A stretch of 64,000 nt of DNA from an uncultured Candidatus Saccharibacteria bacterium (GTDB taxonomy: Bacteria; Patescibacteriota; Saccharimonadia; Saccharimonadales; Saccharimonadaceae). The stretch is from the NCBI GenBank assembly GCA_937990725.1, contig CALKQS010000014.1, forward strand, positions 62,001 to 126,000. The letters are read 5' to 3'. The position numbers were made by a program, and so were the translations under genes. Shown here in pieces: positions 37,139 to 45,826 of this stretch (positions within the stretch are counted from its first letter, which is position 1; each line of letters opens with the position of its first letter). The notes under the pieces are model-generated. The model did no database searches and had not been told where the DNA came from. It was given only the letters and a program-made list of their open reading frames with translations.

Positions 37139-38299
37139 TTAGCGTGGAATAATCTTCATCAAAAACTTTGTCTTGACGGCAAGGTAGATAAGCGCAAGTG
37201 CACTGACAGATAAGGCGAAATTGGCCGGGATCTCGTAGAAACGATCGACCGACGTAAAATAAAAGTCGCTAATATAATAATCTGGTGCCACAAAGAGATG
37301 TATGACGAGAATAACGAACGCATGCACTGTATACACATAGAGCGAATTATGGCCAAACGGCAGCAAAATCCAGCCTAGCCACTGCCTGATGCGATCCTCG
37401 AATCGCCGAAACAGCATAAAGAACCCAGCAAACCAGAGCCACGATAGGGTAAGGCGAGGCAGTGGTAGGTCGAGCTTGAGGAACTGATTGTCGAGTGCGG
37501 TATCGGCCGCGGCAAGCGCTTGATGAAAGCCGTCGCCCAGCCCATGCGCCACAAAGGTAACGTATGCGTCGGCAAAGAGTGTGAGGACGAAGAGCGTTGC
37601 AATGCTCCGCTTGATGATGCGCCGACGGCCGAGCGGCCACGATTGCCAGCGTGGAGTAATCTCTGGCAGATGGTAGCCCAGAGCAAAGGCCATAAAGAAC
37701 AGCACCTGCCAGGTGAGTGGCTGGTATAGTTCACTGACTGGCCGTGGTGTTAGCGCCCACACTAGTAGGCTGAGCCCTAGCACGATATACCACTTGCCGC
37801 GCCGCAGTAGCCAGAGCGTGCCTGGTGCTACCGCAATAAACAGTGCATACAGGCGCAGATAGTCCGCCCAGCCGTAGAATTGCTGCAGGGTGATAATATC
37901 CCACGCCAGGCCAAGCCAGTTGCCATCGGGCAGCGGCAAGGGCAACTTGACGCCCTTATTGTCGATAAAACACCAACTGATCAGGAGCGAGAGAACAGTA
38001 ACGATAATGCTCGTAAGGTAGAGCGTACCAGCTCGCTTCCAGAGCAAGCGTGTCGCTGCCATGAGGGGCTGCGTGCGGAGCTTGGCACCGCGCACAATGC
38101 CCAGGACAAGGCCGGATATAATGAAGAACCCTTCGGCTGCCGAGACAGCGAGACGACTGTCGCCAGTGAGGAAAGTGAGGCCATTGGGGAAGTAGGTGAG
38201 ATGGTCGAGAATAATGATAACCAAAAACCACCCGCGCATGAGGTCGAGACTAACGATGCGCCCAACAGAGGACGCGCTGGCTTTTGGTTGGGTTGTCAC
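37139..38299 (-). CDS. OpgC-like membrane acyltransferase
   Basis: 386 residues with about ten TM helices. RIVSLDLMRGWFLVIIILDH and the conserved SLDxxRG start, SAAEGFFIISGLVLG, and a C-terminal SLYVYTVHAFVIL are typical of OpgC and related acyltransferase-3-type proteins that modify surface glycans. GTG start with TATACT eight bases upstream. Confidence 0.8.
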   Translation of the reverse strand: MTTQPKASASSVGRIVSLDLMRGWFLVIIILDHLTYFPNGLTFLTGDSRLAVSAAEGFFIISGLVLGIVRGAKLRTQPLMAATRLLWKRAGTLYLTSIIVTVLSLLISWCFIDNKGVKLPLPLPDGNWLGLAWDIITLQQFYGWADYLRLYALFIAVAPGTLWLLRRGKWYIVLGLSLLVWALTPRPVSELYQPLTWQVLFFMAFALGYHLPEITPRWQSWPLGRRRIIKRSIATLFVLTLFADAYVTFVAHGLGDGFHQALAAADTALDNQFLKLDLPLPRLTLSWLWFAGFFMLFRRFEDRIRQWLGWILLPFGHNSLYVYTVHAFVILVIHLFVAPDYYISDFYFTSVDRFYEIPANFALSVSALALIYLAVKTKFLMKIIPR

Positions 38300-38435
38300 A
38301 ATGATCTAGTATAGCAGATTTGCTAAAAGTCCGCTTAAGATTGTCTAATGTTGTGGTGAGGAAATATGGATCCGAGGTCTGGATATCCAACACTGATGAC
38401 TCTATGGTCTAAAAACTGAGAGGCATAGCAACAGG

Positions 38436-39161
38436 CTAGCGTGGTCGCTTGCTCGCAACAGTGCGTGCCTTGGTGGCAAAGGTGTCATCGATGAGGACAG
38501 ACGGCGCAAATTCACCATAGCGCCGCGCCACTGCTTGCTCAACCAAGAAGTCGGCAATGCGTGGATTCTTGGGTAGAATTGAGCCATGCAGGTAGGTGCC
38601 GATCACATTGCGGTAGCGCGCTCCTTCGGTTTGGTCGGTGCCATTGTTACCCGCTCCACGCGATACGATACCCAGGGGTGGTACACTGTGCCCAAGGGTT
38701 GTGAGGCCACTGTGGTTTTCGTAGCCAATAATCTCGCCAAAGTCGCTGCTGGCAGTGACGATATTGCCAATCAGGCGCTGCTCACCAGCGATTGTCTCAA
38801 TGTCAAAGAGCCCAATCCCGCGGATGATCGCTCCCTGAGTGGTTTTAAAAAACCGCCCAAATAGCTGGTAGAGCCCACACACCACCAGCATTGGCATACC
38901 ATCATCAGCCAGGCGCTGCAGAGTGGGGCCAATCGCGAGTAAATCATCCTGAATGGTAGCTTGGCCAGAGTCTTGGCCACCACCGCCCACGATGATATCG
39001 ACATCGGTTGGGAAGGTGTCGCCTGGGTTGTATTCAACGAGCCGCACGCTGTAGCCATACCATTCAAGCCGTCGCTTGAGCGTGAGGGTATTACCCCAGT
39101 CGCCATAGATATTCATGGCGTGAGGGTAGAGTTGGAGGATGGTGATAGTGTTGTCTTTCAT
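38436..39161 (-). CDS. gatD: lipid II isoglutaminyl synthase, glutaminase subunit GatD
   Basis: 241-residue class I glutamine amidotransferase. The catalytic Cys is in MLVVCGLYQLFGRFF (about residue 95) and the His in GTYLHGSILPKNP. GatD supplies ammonia to MurT to amidate D-Glu of lipid II. It begins in the ATGA overlap with murT, so the two are translationally coupled. Confidence 0.92.
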   Translation of the reverse strand: MKDNTITILQLYPHAMNIYGDWGNTLTLKRRLEWYGYSVRLVEYNPGDTFPTDVDIIVGGGGQDSGQATIQDDLLAIGPTLQRLADDGMPMLVVCGLYQLFGRFFKTTQGAIIRGIGLFDIETIAGEQRLIGNIVTASSDFGEIIGYENHSGLTTLGHSVPPLGIVSRGAGNNGTDQTEGARYRNVIGTYLHGSILPKNPRIADFLVEQAVARRYGEFAPSVLIDDTFATKARTVASKRPR

Positions 39162-40426
39162 ACAGCATTTACCTCTGTGTAATGAGCTAATTCACGCCGT
39201 AAGGCAAGCATGGCGGTATAGGTGCAGTAGATGCGCAAGGGAGTGCCGCGGTTGGCCTGGACAAACTCTGCCAGAGCTTGCTTGAGGCCAGGTATAACGC
39301 GCCGAGCTTCTACCTCATCATACTGGAGGCGCAGCGCCATATCGTAGGCGCGCACACCACTCACCATTGCCACGCCAGTGGGGCGAAGCGTGTCGAAGTC
39401 GACATCCCATAGCCAACTCATGTCGCGGCCGTCGGCGTATTGGTCGTTGATGGCAATCATTGTAGCAGTCTTATGAGGGTCAAACGATGCCAGGCTCAGA
39501 CGGAAACCGCTCGGGTTCTTGACGAGGACAAGTTCGCAGGGCTGGCCATTGACGGTCAGAGCTTCGCCGCGGCCAAAGGCTGGCTCGACCTGAGCGAGGG
39601 CAGCGAGCATGGCGGGCGTATCGAGTTTATCTTGCAGAATAGTACGGACGAGGGTAAGTGCTCCTGCAGCGTTTTGGGCATTGTAGCTGCCTTTGAGCTT
39701 CAGTGAGACAGGATGGTCGGAACCGTCGAAGCGGAAAGTGGCAGCTTGGTCAGATAAGTGGCATAGCGTCACATCAGCATCAGTGGTGGCTGTAGTCTGG
39801 CCTGAGGCACTCCGCATGGTATCGTCGCTTGGGAAGAGGTGGGCAAGTGATGGATCGACGCCATAGCGGCTTATTGGTGCTGTGAGATCAGCGGTAAATT
39901 CTTGCCGCGTCAGCCGTGGGTCGTTGCCATTGAGAACAATGCCATTTGTGGTGCGCATGGCGATGGTGTGAAGCAGCTGCGCCGTGTAGTCAATCTCGCC
40001 AAAGCGATCGAGTTGGTCACGCAGGACGTTGAGTAGTAAACAATAGCGTGGGGCAACTTGCTTGACGAAGTGCACCGCATGCGCTTCGTCAAGCTCGAGC
40101 ACGGCAATATCCGCTGGCAAAACACCATGGGTATCAACCGCCTCAAGTAGTGCTGCTGCCACGCCGCGGGTAAAGTTGCTCCCCGTGCGATTAGTAAAGA
40201 CGCGGAGACCTTGGCTTTCCAGTAGGGCTACAACCATCTTGGTGGTAGTTGTCTTACCGTTAGTGCCACTCACCACCACCACACCATGCGGTAGAGCATC
40301 AAGCGTACGGGCAAGAAAGTGCCGATCGAGTTTCTCGACGACGAGGCCTGGCAATGCTGAACCACCACCGCGCAACCGAGCCGCGCGCTGCACCCCTTTG
40401 CCCACAAGAGTTGTAATACGAATCAT
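39158..40426 (-). CDS. murT: lipid II isoglutaminyl synthase, Mur ligase subunit MurT
   Basis: About 422 residues. P-loop VVVVSGTNGKTTTTKMV, then FTNRTGSNFTRGVAAAL, VLELDEAH, NVLRDQLDRFGE and LKLKGSYNAQNAAGAL, all MurT/Mur-ligase motifs. The Cys4 zinc ribbon normally inserted in the middle domain after the YGVD motif is absent; only one Cys remains. ATG 40426 lies seven bases after TATAAT (leaderless). Confidence 0.92.
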   Translation of the reverse strand: MIRITTLVGKGVQRAARLRGGGSALPGLVVEKLDRHFLARTLDALPHGVVVVSGTNGKTTTTKMVVALLESQGLRVFTNRTGSNFTRGVAAALLEAVDTHGVLPADIAVLELDEAHAVHFVKQVAPRYCLLLNVLRDQLDRFGEIDYTAQLLHTIAMRTTNGIVLNGNDPRLTRQEFTADLTAPISRYGVDPSLAHLFPSDDTMRSASGQTTATTDADVTLCHLSDQAATFRFDGSDHPVSLKLKGSYNAQNAAGALTLVRTILQDKLDTPAMLAALAQVEPAFGRGEALTVNGQPCELVLVKNPSGFRLSLASFDPHKTATMIAINDQYADGRDMSWLWDVDFDTLRPTGVAMVSGVRAYDMALRLQYDEVEARRVIPGLKQALAEFVQANRGTPLRIYCTYTAMLALRRELAHYTEVNAV

Positions 40427-40508
40427 GGTGTTTATTATAGCATGAATCACCCTTTATTTATGGCGCGATATATAGCACAAATTACGCTAGTGCGCTACAA
40501 TGCATAGT

Positions 40509-40886
40509 ATGATAGTGGTTGGATTTTTTGCGTGGTGGTATGGCGCTGGGTGGTGGCAGCGGATCACGATGGTGTGGGGGAAGCTGGTGAGTGTATTTGA
40601 CTATTTTTCAATTGATCTCCTGGTGCGAACGTGGTTTGCGCCGTTTCGACAGATATCGGCAGGAGCGGTGGATGGGCCGATTGGCGTGCAAATTCGGGCA
40701 TTTTTTGACCGTCTCATCTCGCGGACGATTGGCGGCATCGTGCGGAGCTTTATGATTATCTTTGGTATCGTGACACTGGTGATAACCGCGGTGGCGGGGC
40801 TTATCTTTATTATTGCGTGGGCGCTTGTGCCTGTACTGCCACTGCTAGGGGTGGGGCTTGCGATAGTGGGGTGGCTGCCATGGTAA
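40509..40886 (+). CDS. hypothetical small membrane protein upstream of the Clp ATPase
   Basis: 125 residues with hydrophobic ends: an aromatic N-terminal segment (VVGFFAWWYGAGWW), an amphipathic middle (SIDLLVRTWFAPFRQ) and two C-terminal TM helices (about residues 75-122). TACAAT is seven bases before ATG 40509. Its 3' end overlaps the next gene by seven bases, so it may work with that membrane-anchored ATPase. Confidence 0.72.
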   Translation: MIVVGFFAWWYGAGWWQRITMVWGKLVSVFDYFSIDLLVRTWFAPFRQISAGAVDGPIGVQIRAFFDRLISRTIGGIVRSFMIIFGIVTLVITAVAGLIFIIAWALVPVLPLLGVGLAIVGWLPW

Positions 40887-43327
40887 GTGACTTTCACTAT
40901 GATAGTTTGCGTGCTAAGAAGGCTCGCCTGGGTGTGCAGATGGGCCGCTTCGATCACTGGTGGTGGGCACCATTTGTGCTATTCTTAGCAGGGGCAGGAG
41001 CATTGCTGGCGATTGAGCTGCCACTAGGGTGGTTTGTCGCGAGCTTGGCTGTGGTGCCATATGGACTGCATCGGTGGTATCAGGGTGAGATTGCCCATTT
41101 GCCCATCAGTGGTAGCACGGCTGACGGTTTGCTTACAGGTGACGTTCTGGGTCGGTTGCCTGCCGCGCCAACACCGCGCGATGTCGCCTGGGCATTGCGC
41201 TCAGTCAATGATGGGCTGTTTATGGCATTGCGACTCGGTCTTAGCCCGGCGCTCATACAGGATCTCGTGAGTGACGACCCGAGCATTATGCCCGAGTTTT
41301 GGCAATTTGCTGATCGCATCCGTCAGTACAACCAGCTCGAGCAAATCACCGGTAGTGTGCTTATGGTGGCTTTGGTGCGCAGTGTGCTTGGCTACCAAAA
41401 TATCCTGGCGGAGCTCCAGCTTGACGACGAAGATCTCGATGGCGCTGTGCAGTGGCAGCACCACTTGCGTCAATTGGTAGCGCAGATTCATCAGCCACGG
41501 CGCACTGGTGGGGTGGCGCGCGATTGGTCGTTTGGTTATATTCCGCTACTGCGTCGCTTTGGACAGAATATCAGTGAGCAAATTAGTCGTGGTGGCGGGA
41601 TGTTCTCTGTTGATGTGGCGTCGCACACCAAGGCGATTGATCAGCTCATCGACATCTTTGGTACCCGTGGGCGGCAGAATGCCGTGCTGGTAGGGCAGGC
41701 TGGCACAGGCAAGACGACCATCATCCACGCCTTTGCCGAGCGGCTCCTCGATGCCTCGGCGCATTTGCCGAGTAGTCTCAAGTTTCGGCAGGTGTTCATT
41801 CTCGACTCATCGTCGCTCATCGCTGCGGCACCAGGCCGAGGTGAGCTCGAGAACCTTGTTATGCGCGTCCTTGGTGAGGCATATACTGCCAAAAATATCA
41901 TCATTTGTCTGGATAATGCTCAGCTGTTCTTTGAGGAAGGGATTGGTGCGGTGGATCTCACCAATGTGCTGCTGCCTATTCTCGAAGCAGGACGCCTGAG
42001 GGTTATTCTGAGCATGGATGAGCAGCGATTTTTGCAGATTGGCCGGCGCAACCCATCGCTTGCCAATGCGCTCAATCGCATTTCCATAGCACCCACAGAC
42101 GAAGCTGAAACACTGCGCGTCCTGCAAGAGCAAGCTGTCATCACTGAAGGGCAGCGCCATGTGGCTTACCGCTATCAAGCGCTGCGCGAGGCGTATCGAC
42201 TAAGCGCGCGCTATATTCATGATCTTGCCATGCCGGGCCAAGCCATCAAGCTGCTCGAGTCGGCCGCGAGCTACCACGAGGATGGTATTGTGACAAAGCA
42301 ATCGGTGCAGCAAGCTATTGAGCAGACGATGGATGTGAAAATAAGTGTGGCGAGTACTGCTGATGATCGTGAGCGGCTACTCAATATGGAGGCGCTCATC
42401 CACCAGCGAATGGTCAACCAAACGCGAGCGGTCAGCGTGGTAAGCGACGCCTTGCGCCGAGCACGAGCCGGTGTGCGCAACCAAAATCGGCCAATTGGCA
42501 CCTTCCTCTTCCTTGGGCCAACAGGGGTGGGCAAGACAGAGCTGAGCAAGGCTTTGGCTGATGTGTACTTTGGTGGCGAGGGCAAGATTGTCCGGATCGA
42601 CCTCAACGAGTATGTCCGGCCGGAGGATGTATCGCGCCTAATTGCCGATGGTGCTGATGACCCAGCCAGCTTAACTGCCCAGGTGATGAAACAGCCCTTT
42701 AGCGTGGTGCTGCTTGATGAAATTGAGAAGGCCGCGCCAGAGGTATTGGCAACCTTGCTGCAGCTGTTGGATGAGGGGATCCTACGCGATATTAAGAACC
42801 GTGAGGTGAGCTTCCGTGATGCGATTGTCATTGCTACGAGCAACGCTGGGGCCGACCGCATCCGCGAATATATCGAGCATGGCTATAAGCTTGAGCAATT
42901 CGAGCAGCAGTTTACCGACGAGCTCATTAACAGCGGTCAGTTCCGTCCCGAGTTCCTCAACCGTTTTGACGAAATCGTCCTCTTCCGGCCGTTTACTAAG
43001 GAAGAGCTGGTGCAAGTGCTCGACCTTATCCTCGAGGGGGTCAATGCCACACTCGCCCAGCAAAAGGTCTCGGTCGCGGTAGAGTATGATGCTAAGCTCT
43101 TTCTCGTCGAACGTGGCTACGACCCACGGCTTGGTGCTCGCCCGATGCGCCGCGTGGTGCAAAAAGCGGTGGAGAACACTGTGGCACGCCAGATGCTCAG
43201 TGGTAGTGTGGCACCTGGCAGCACCATTACTGTCACGCTTGAGCAAGCTCGCCAAGCTTTCCAGACTGATGGTGCACCAGAGGTTGTGACAGCAGATGAA
43301 ATCATCCCACCAGAGTATAAACGGTAA
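40880..43327 (+). CDS. membrane-anchored ClpC/ClpB-like AAA+ ATPase
   Basis: 815 residues. The usual Clp N-domain is replaced by two TM helices (about residues 26-62) and a unique domain. D1 has Walker A GQAGTGKTT (about 270-278), but its Walker B reads IIICLDNAQ instead of IDExH, so the catalytic Glu is Asn. D2 has FLGPTGVGKTELSKALAD, VVLLDEIEKA and arginine-finger region RPEFLNRFDEIVLF intact, then the ClpB/C C-terminal domain with RGYDPRLGARPMRR. Likely a membrane-tethered unfoldase. A ClpP-docking loop was not identified. Confidence 0.88.
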   Translation: MVSDFHYDSLRAKKARLGVQMGRFDHWWWAPFVLFLAGAGALLAIELPLGWFVASLAVVPYGLHRWYQGEIAHLPISGSTADGLLTGDVLGRLPAAPTPRDVAWALRSVNDGLFMALRLGLSPALIQDLVSDDPSIMPEFWQFADRIRQYNQLEQITGSVLMVALVRSVLGYQNILAELQLDDEDLDGAVQWQHHLRQLVAQIHQPRRTGGVARDWSFGYIPLLRRFGQNISEQISRGGGMFSVDVASHTKAIDQLIDIFGTRGRQNAVLVGQAGTGKTTIIHAFAERLLDASAHLPSSLKFRQVFILDSSSLIAAAPGRGELENLVMRVLGEAYTAKNIIICLDNAQLFFEEGIGAVDLTNVLLPILEAGRLRVILSMDEQRFLQIGRRNPSLANALNRISIAPTDEAETLRVLQEQAVITEGQRHVAYRYQALREAYRLSARYIHDLAMPGQAIKLLESAASYHEDGIVTKQSVQQAIEQTMDVKISVASTADDRERLLNMEALIHQRMVNQTRAVSVVSDALRRARAGVRNQNRPIGTFLFLGPTGVGKTELSKALADVYFGGEGKIVRIDLNEYVRPEDVSRLIADGADDPASLTAQVMKQPFSVVLLDEIEKAAPEVLATLLQLLDEGILRDIKNREVSFRDAIVIATSNAGADRIREYIEHGYKLEQFEQQFTDELINSGQFRPEFLNRFDEIVLFRPFTKEELVQVLDLILEGVNATLAQQKVSVAVEYDAKLFLVERGYDPRLGARPMRRVVQKAVENTVARQMLSGSVAPGSTITVTLEQARQAFQTDGAPEVVTADEIIPPEYKR

Positions 43328-43547
43328 GAGTATGGCACTTTCGAACAATCAGCCTTAGCTCTATAAGGGAATGATAGTAAGAAAGTGCTCATTCTATTGA
43401 TGGGCCACGCATTGGAATAAGAAGAGTGAAGATATGAAGGGGTTCTCGAGGACGCTTGAAAACGCAGACTCGCCATCCTTAGGAGAAAATTTAAGAGCAA
43501 GAAGTGGCACTCTTACAGTGCTAGAAGTATTTTGCAGTATATAACCT

Positions 43548-44006
43548 CTAGCAATGCGGGCCAAAGCTGCGTGATTGCTGGCCTTTGTTTTGCTGCATAA
43601 ACCCTGGGCGGAAGTTTGGCTTCGTGGCTGGCTTGCTATAGGCTGGCTGTGGTTGGCGCGGTGTGTGCACGGTGTTGTCGCGCCGGCGGGCATAGGTGGC
43701 AGTGCCTGGTCGTGATCCTGATGGGTCACGTGGCCCCTCGCCACTGCCACGGAGACGCTCGTTGTTCATATAAGGTGCTTCGTCATCAATACGGCTACTA
43801 TCGGCGGCGACTGGCCGGCAGCCCATCATAGTGTGTGAACTTTGGTAGCGCAAGTGGTTGGCGCGGCGCTCTTGGATGGATTGATGCTGGCGCTGGTCGA
43901 CGCGTAGTGACGACGTTTTAGCACCATTGACGATGGTGCGGGTGTTGCGCGCAACGCCATTGGTGTGTATGCTCGATCCGCGCAAGCGATGGAGTCCTCG
44001 GGTCAT
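43548..44006 (-). CDS. hypothetical basic, probably disordered protein
   Basis: 152 residues rich in Arg, Ser, Gln, Asn, Pro and Gly with no hydrophobic core. TATAAT lies six bases before ATG 44006, which supports expression. RNA binding or a scaffold role is possible from composition only. Confidence 0.5.
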   Translation of the reverse strand: MTRGLHRLRGSSIHTNGVARNTRTIVNGAKTSSLRVDQRQHQSIQERRANHLRYQSSHTMMGCRPVAADSSRIDDEAPYMNNERLRGSGEGPRDPSGSRPGTATYARRRDNTVHTPRQPQPAYSKPATKPNFRPGFMQQNKGQQSRSFGPHC

Positions 44007-44048
44007 ACCTTTATTATACACAAAAAAGTGGTATAATGGATAGCGCAT

Positions 44049-44123
44049 GCGGGTGTCGTACAGCGGCTAGTATACAAGTTTTCCAAACTTGGGATCGGAG
44101 TTCGATTCTCCGCACCCGCACCA
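44049..44123 (+). tRNA. tRNA-Gly (TCC)
   Basis: Acceptor GCGGGTG/CACCCGC, anticodon stem-loop CAAGT-TTTCCAA-ACTTG, T-arm GGAGTTCGATTCTCC, encoded CCA. TATAAT at 44032-44037. The inverted-repeat module begins about 60 bases downstream. Confidence 0.95.
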
Positions 44124-44145
44124 TTTCGGAACAAAATTGGAAACG

Positions 44146-44168
44146 GTCGCCCTGTAGGGTGGCTTTTT
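44146..44168 (+). terminator. terminator after tRNA-Gly
   Basis: GTCGCCCT-GT-AGGGTGGC followed by T5, with one G-T pair. Confidence 0.7.
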
Positions 44169-44184
44169 CTAGACTTTGGCGGAG

Positions 44185-44233
44185 CCAAAGCTCGAACCTA
44201 TTTCGAGCGTAAAAGCTGAACCTGTGCAGGCTC
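44185..44233 (+). repeat. left 49-bp inverted repeat
   Basis: It starts CCAAAGCTCGAACC and ends GTGCAGGCTC, and is the exact reverse complement of 45546-45594. Just outside, CTTTGGC-GGA-GCCAAAG forms a hairpin with its first bases. Confidence 0.95.
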
Positions 44234-44291
44234 GGCTGCTGGTCAAGTAGCCCCGCGTCGAATCGCTGAGTCTATACTACCTTGGTATCTT

Positions 44292-44408
44292 ATGCGGGCT
44301 GTTACATACCTGGAGGATAATAGTAACGCAGATGAAGCTACCGACGAAGTACAGCAACAATTTACGTTAGCCATGAGACAATGGAACCATGAAGCTTCTC
44401 ATCACTAG
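44292..44408 (+). CDS. possible 38-residue ORF inside the module
   Basis: Reads MRAVTYLEDNSNADEATDEV and ends WNHEASHH, overlapping the start of the histidine-phosphatase gene by 20 bases in another frame. It has no ribosome site and may be a gene remnant. Included with low confidence. Confidence 0.25.
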   Translation: MRAVTYLEDNSNADEATDEVQQQFTLAMRQWNHEASHH

Positions 44409-44961
44409 GCATGGCCAAGCTGAAGATAATGCCTGCGGCATTACCATGGGTCAACGCGATAGCAAGCTGACCGTTCTTGGCGTTCGGCAGGCGGAGCGTA
44501 AGGCTCTAAAAATTAAGAAGCTATCTCAGAAAATTGATCGTGTCTACACATCTGATCTTGGAAGATCTGTGCAGACTGCGCAGATCATCTCGGACATACT
44601 TGGTCTACAGAAGGCTACTTCTGACAAGGATCTGCGAGAAATTAGTTTTGGAAAATACGAGGGGTTGCCCTACGATGCCATTCCGCATATAGAGGGTGGT
44701 TATATGAAAGTGCGATTTCCTGATGGAGAATCAAACGAGATAATGGCCACACGAGTTATCAATGCGGTAAATCGTATATACGAAGCCGGCAAGGACGCAT
44801 GCGTATTAATCGTAACGCACTCGGGTCCGATCACTGTAATTCTCGCGAGCTATTATGGTAGGGACTTACAGGCGATGTTAGATGACAAGATTGGGAACGA
44901 AGAGATAGTTGAGCTGCAAGTTGATAGAAAATTAGCCAATCCTATTGGCAACAAGGAGTAA
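44389..44961 (+). CDS. histidine phosphatase family protein
   Basis: 190 residues. LLITRHGQAEDN (RHG at about 7-9), YTSDLGRSVQTAQIISD, LREISFGKYEG and VTHSGP give the full phosphoglycerate-mutase-like phosphatase signature. The substrate could be a sugar phosphate or nucleotide. It lies in the inverted-repeat module, six bases upstream of the HD gene, so the two probably act together. Confidence 0.9.
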   Translation: MKLLITRHGQAEDNACGITMGQRDSKLTVLGVRQAERKALKIKKLSQKIDRVYTSDLGRSVQTAQIISDILGLQKATSDKDLREISFGKYEGLPYDAIPHIEGGYMKVRFPDGESNEIMATRVINAVNRIYEAGKDACVLIVTHSGPITVILASYYGRDLQAMLDDKIGNEEIVELQVDRKLANPIGNKE

Positions 44962-44967
44962 AACAAG

Positions 44968-45492
44968 ATGGAAAAGGCGCATATCGCAGAATTTGAATAT
45001 GATAAGCACGAGATAGAGCGAGCCTTATTCTTCCTGTCGAATGCTTTGCAAGACTCTGGACATAACACCAAACCAGTATTGCTTCATTCGATTCAAGTTG
45101 CAGAGATGCTCTGGGAGAGAGGTTTCCCGCAAGATGTCGTGATTGCTGCGGTTCTTCATGATGTTGTTGAAGATACAGATATTACTATCGACGATGTCGA
45201 GCAAAGCTTTGGACATCAGGTTGCAGTGTATGTTGATGCTCTCACAGTTTCAGATACTCAAGACATCATGCAGTCTTTTGCCCGCACGGCTGAGCTCGGT
45301 AGTGAGGCCCTATCAATCCGCGCAGCAGACCTCATTCAGAATAGTTACTACTATCACTTGGCTTCGACTGATATGCAAAAGCGACTCCGTGATAAGTTTG
45401 TATATTTTATGGAGCTATCTGGTGAGCTACTGGATGAAGCTCTAGTAAGTGAACTTAGCAAAGCTTATAGGCGGAATGTTGAAACTATTTGA
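44968..45492 (+). CDS. HD-domain phosphohydrolase, RelA/SpoT-hydrolase-like
   Basis: 174 residues. VLLHSIQVAEML and VIAAVLHDVVEDTDITIDDV resemble the HD domain of ppGpp hydrolases (RSH/MESH1 class), with a second cluster SIRAADLIQNSYYYHLA. There is no synthetase domain. It may hydrolyse ppGpp or another phosphorylated nucleotide. AAGGAG precedes the ATG. Confidence 0.82.
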   Translation: MEKAHIAEFEYDKHEIERALFFLSNALQDSGHNTKPVLLHSIQVAEMLWERGFPQDVVIAAVLHDVVEDTDITIDDVEQSFGHQVAVYVDALTVSDTQDIMQSFARTAELGSEALSIRAADLIQNSYYYHLASTDMQKRLRDKFVYFMELSGELLDEALVSELSKAYRRNVETI

Positions 45493-45545
45493 TCTAGAGC
45501 TTTCTGTGAAATACGGTTTATAAGGATAGCTTTGGGTCGAGGGCT

Positions 45546-45594
45546 GAGCCTGCACAGGTTCAGCTTTTACGCTCGAAATAGGTTCGAGCTTTGG
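45546..45594 (-). repeat. right 49-bp inverted repeat
   Basis: Exact inverted copy of 44185-44233. Identity continues imperfectly inward of 45546 with one mismatch (GCTGAG versus GCCGAG). Confidence 0.95.
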
Positions 45595-45790
45595 TGTATA
45601 TTGCTACCACAGATGCAAGAAATAAGCATTACTTCGCAAACGGAGCGATGTTTTTGTTGAGAGCAGCGAATCAGACTGGATGAAGAGAGGTCGTAGCCTC
45701 TTCTTTGGTTTGGCGTGGCCCTAAAGGGTGCAATACTTTATAACAATTACACTAAATCAAGTGAAAAAGGAAGGATTAGGCACGATACTG

Positions 45791-45819
45791 TTGACATATA
45801 TGCAACATTGTGCTACCAT
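45791..45819 (+). promoter_or_regulatory. promoter of the sugar transferase gene
   Basis: TTGACA (45791-45796), 17-base spacer, TACCAT (45814-45819), then seven bases to ATG 45827: a leaderless promoter with a consensus -35. Confidence 0.7.
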
Positions 45820-45826
45820 CGAACGG

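Larger units (their letters stand above)
44185..45594. mobile_element. two-gene module enclosed by 49-bp inverted repeats
   Basis: Perfect 49-bp inverted repeats at 44185-44233 and 45546-45594 enclose a histidine-phosphatase gene and an HD-domain gene. The region is less GC-biased at third positions than its neighbours. There is no transposase and no clear target-site duplication, so this would be a non-autonomous element or a cassette mobilised by another enzyme. It lies just past tRNA-Gly. Confidence 0.6.

Noticed and set aside
40817..40879. Upstream start of the Clp gene giving MGACACTATARGG
   Set aside because: This stretch is an out-of-frame reading of the upstream membrane-protein gene; ATG 40880 overlaps its stop as expected for coupling.
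44389..45492. Classical toxin-antitoxin pair
   Set aside because: Both proteins have full enzyme signatures (histidine phosphatase and HD hydrolase) and neither matches known toxin or antitoxin families.
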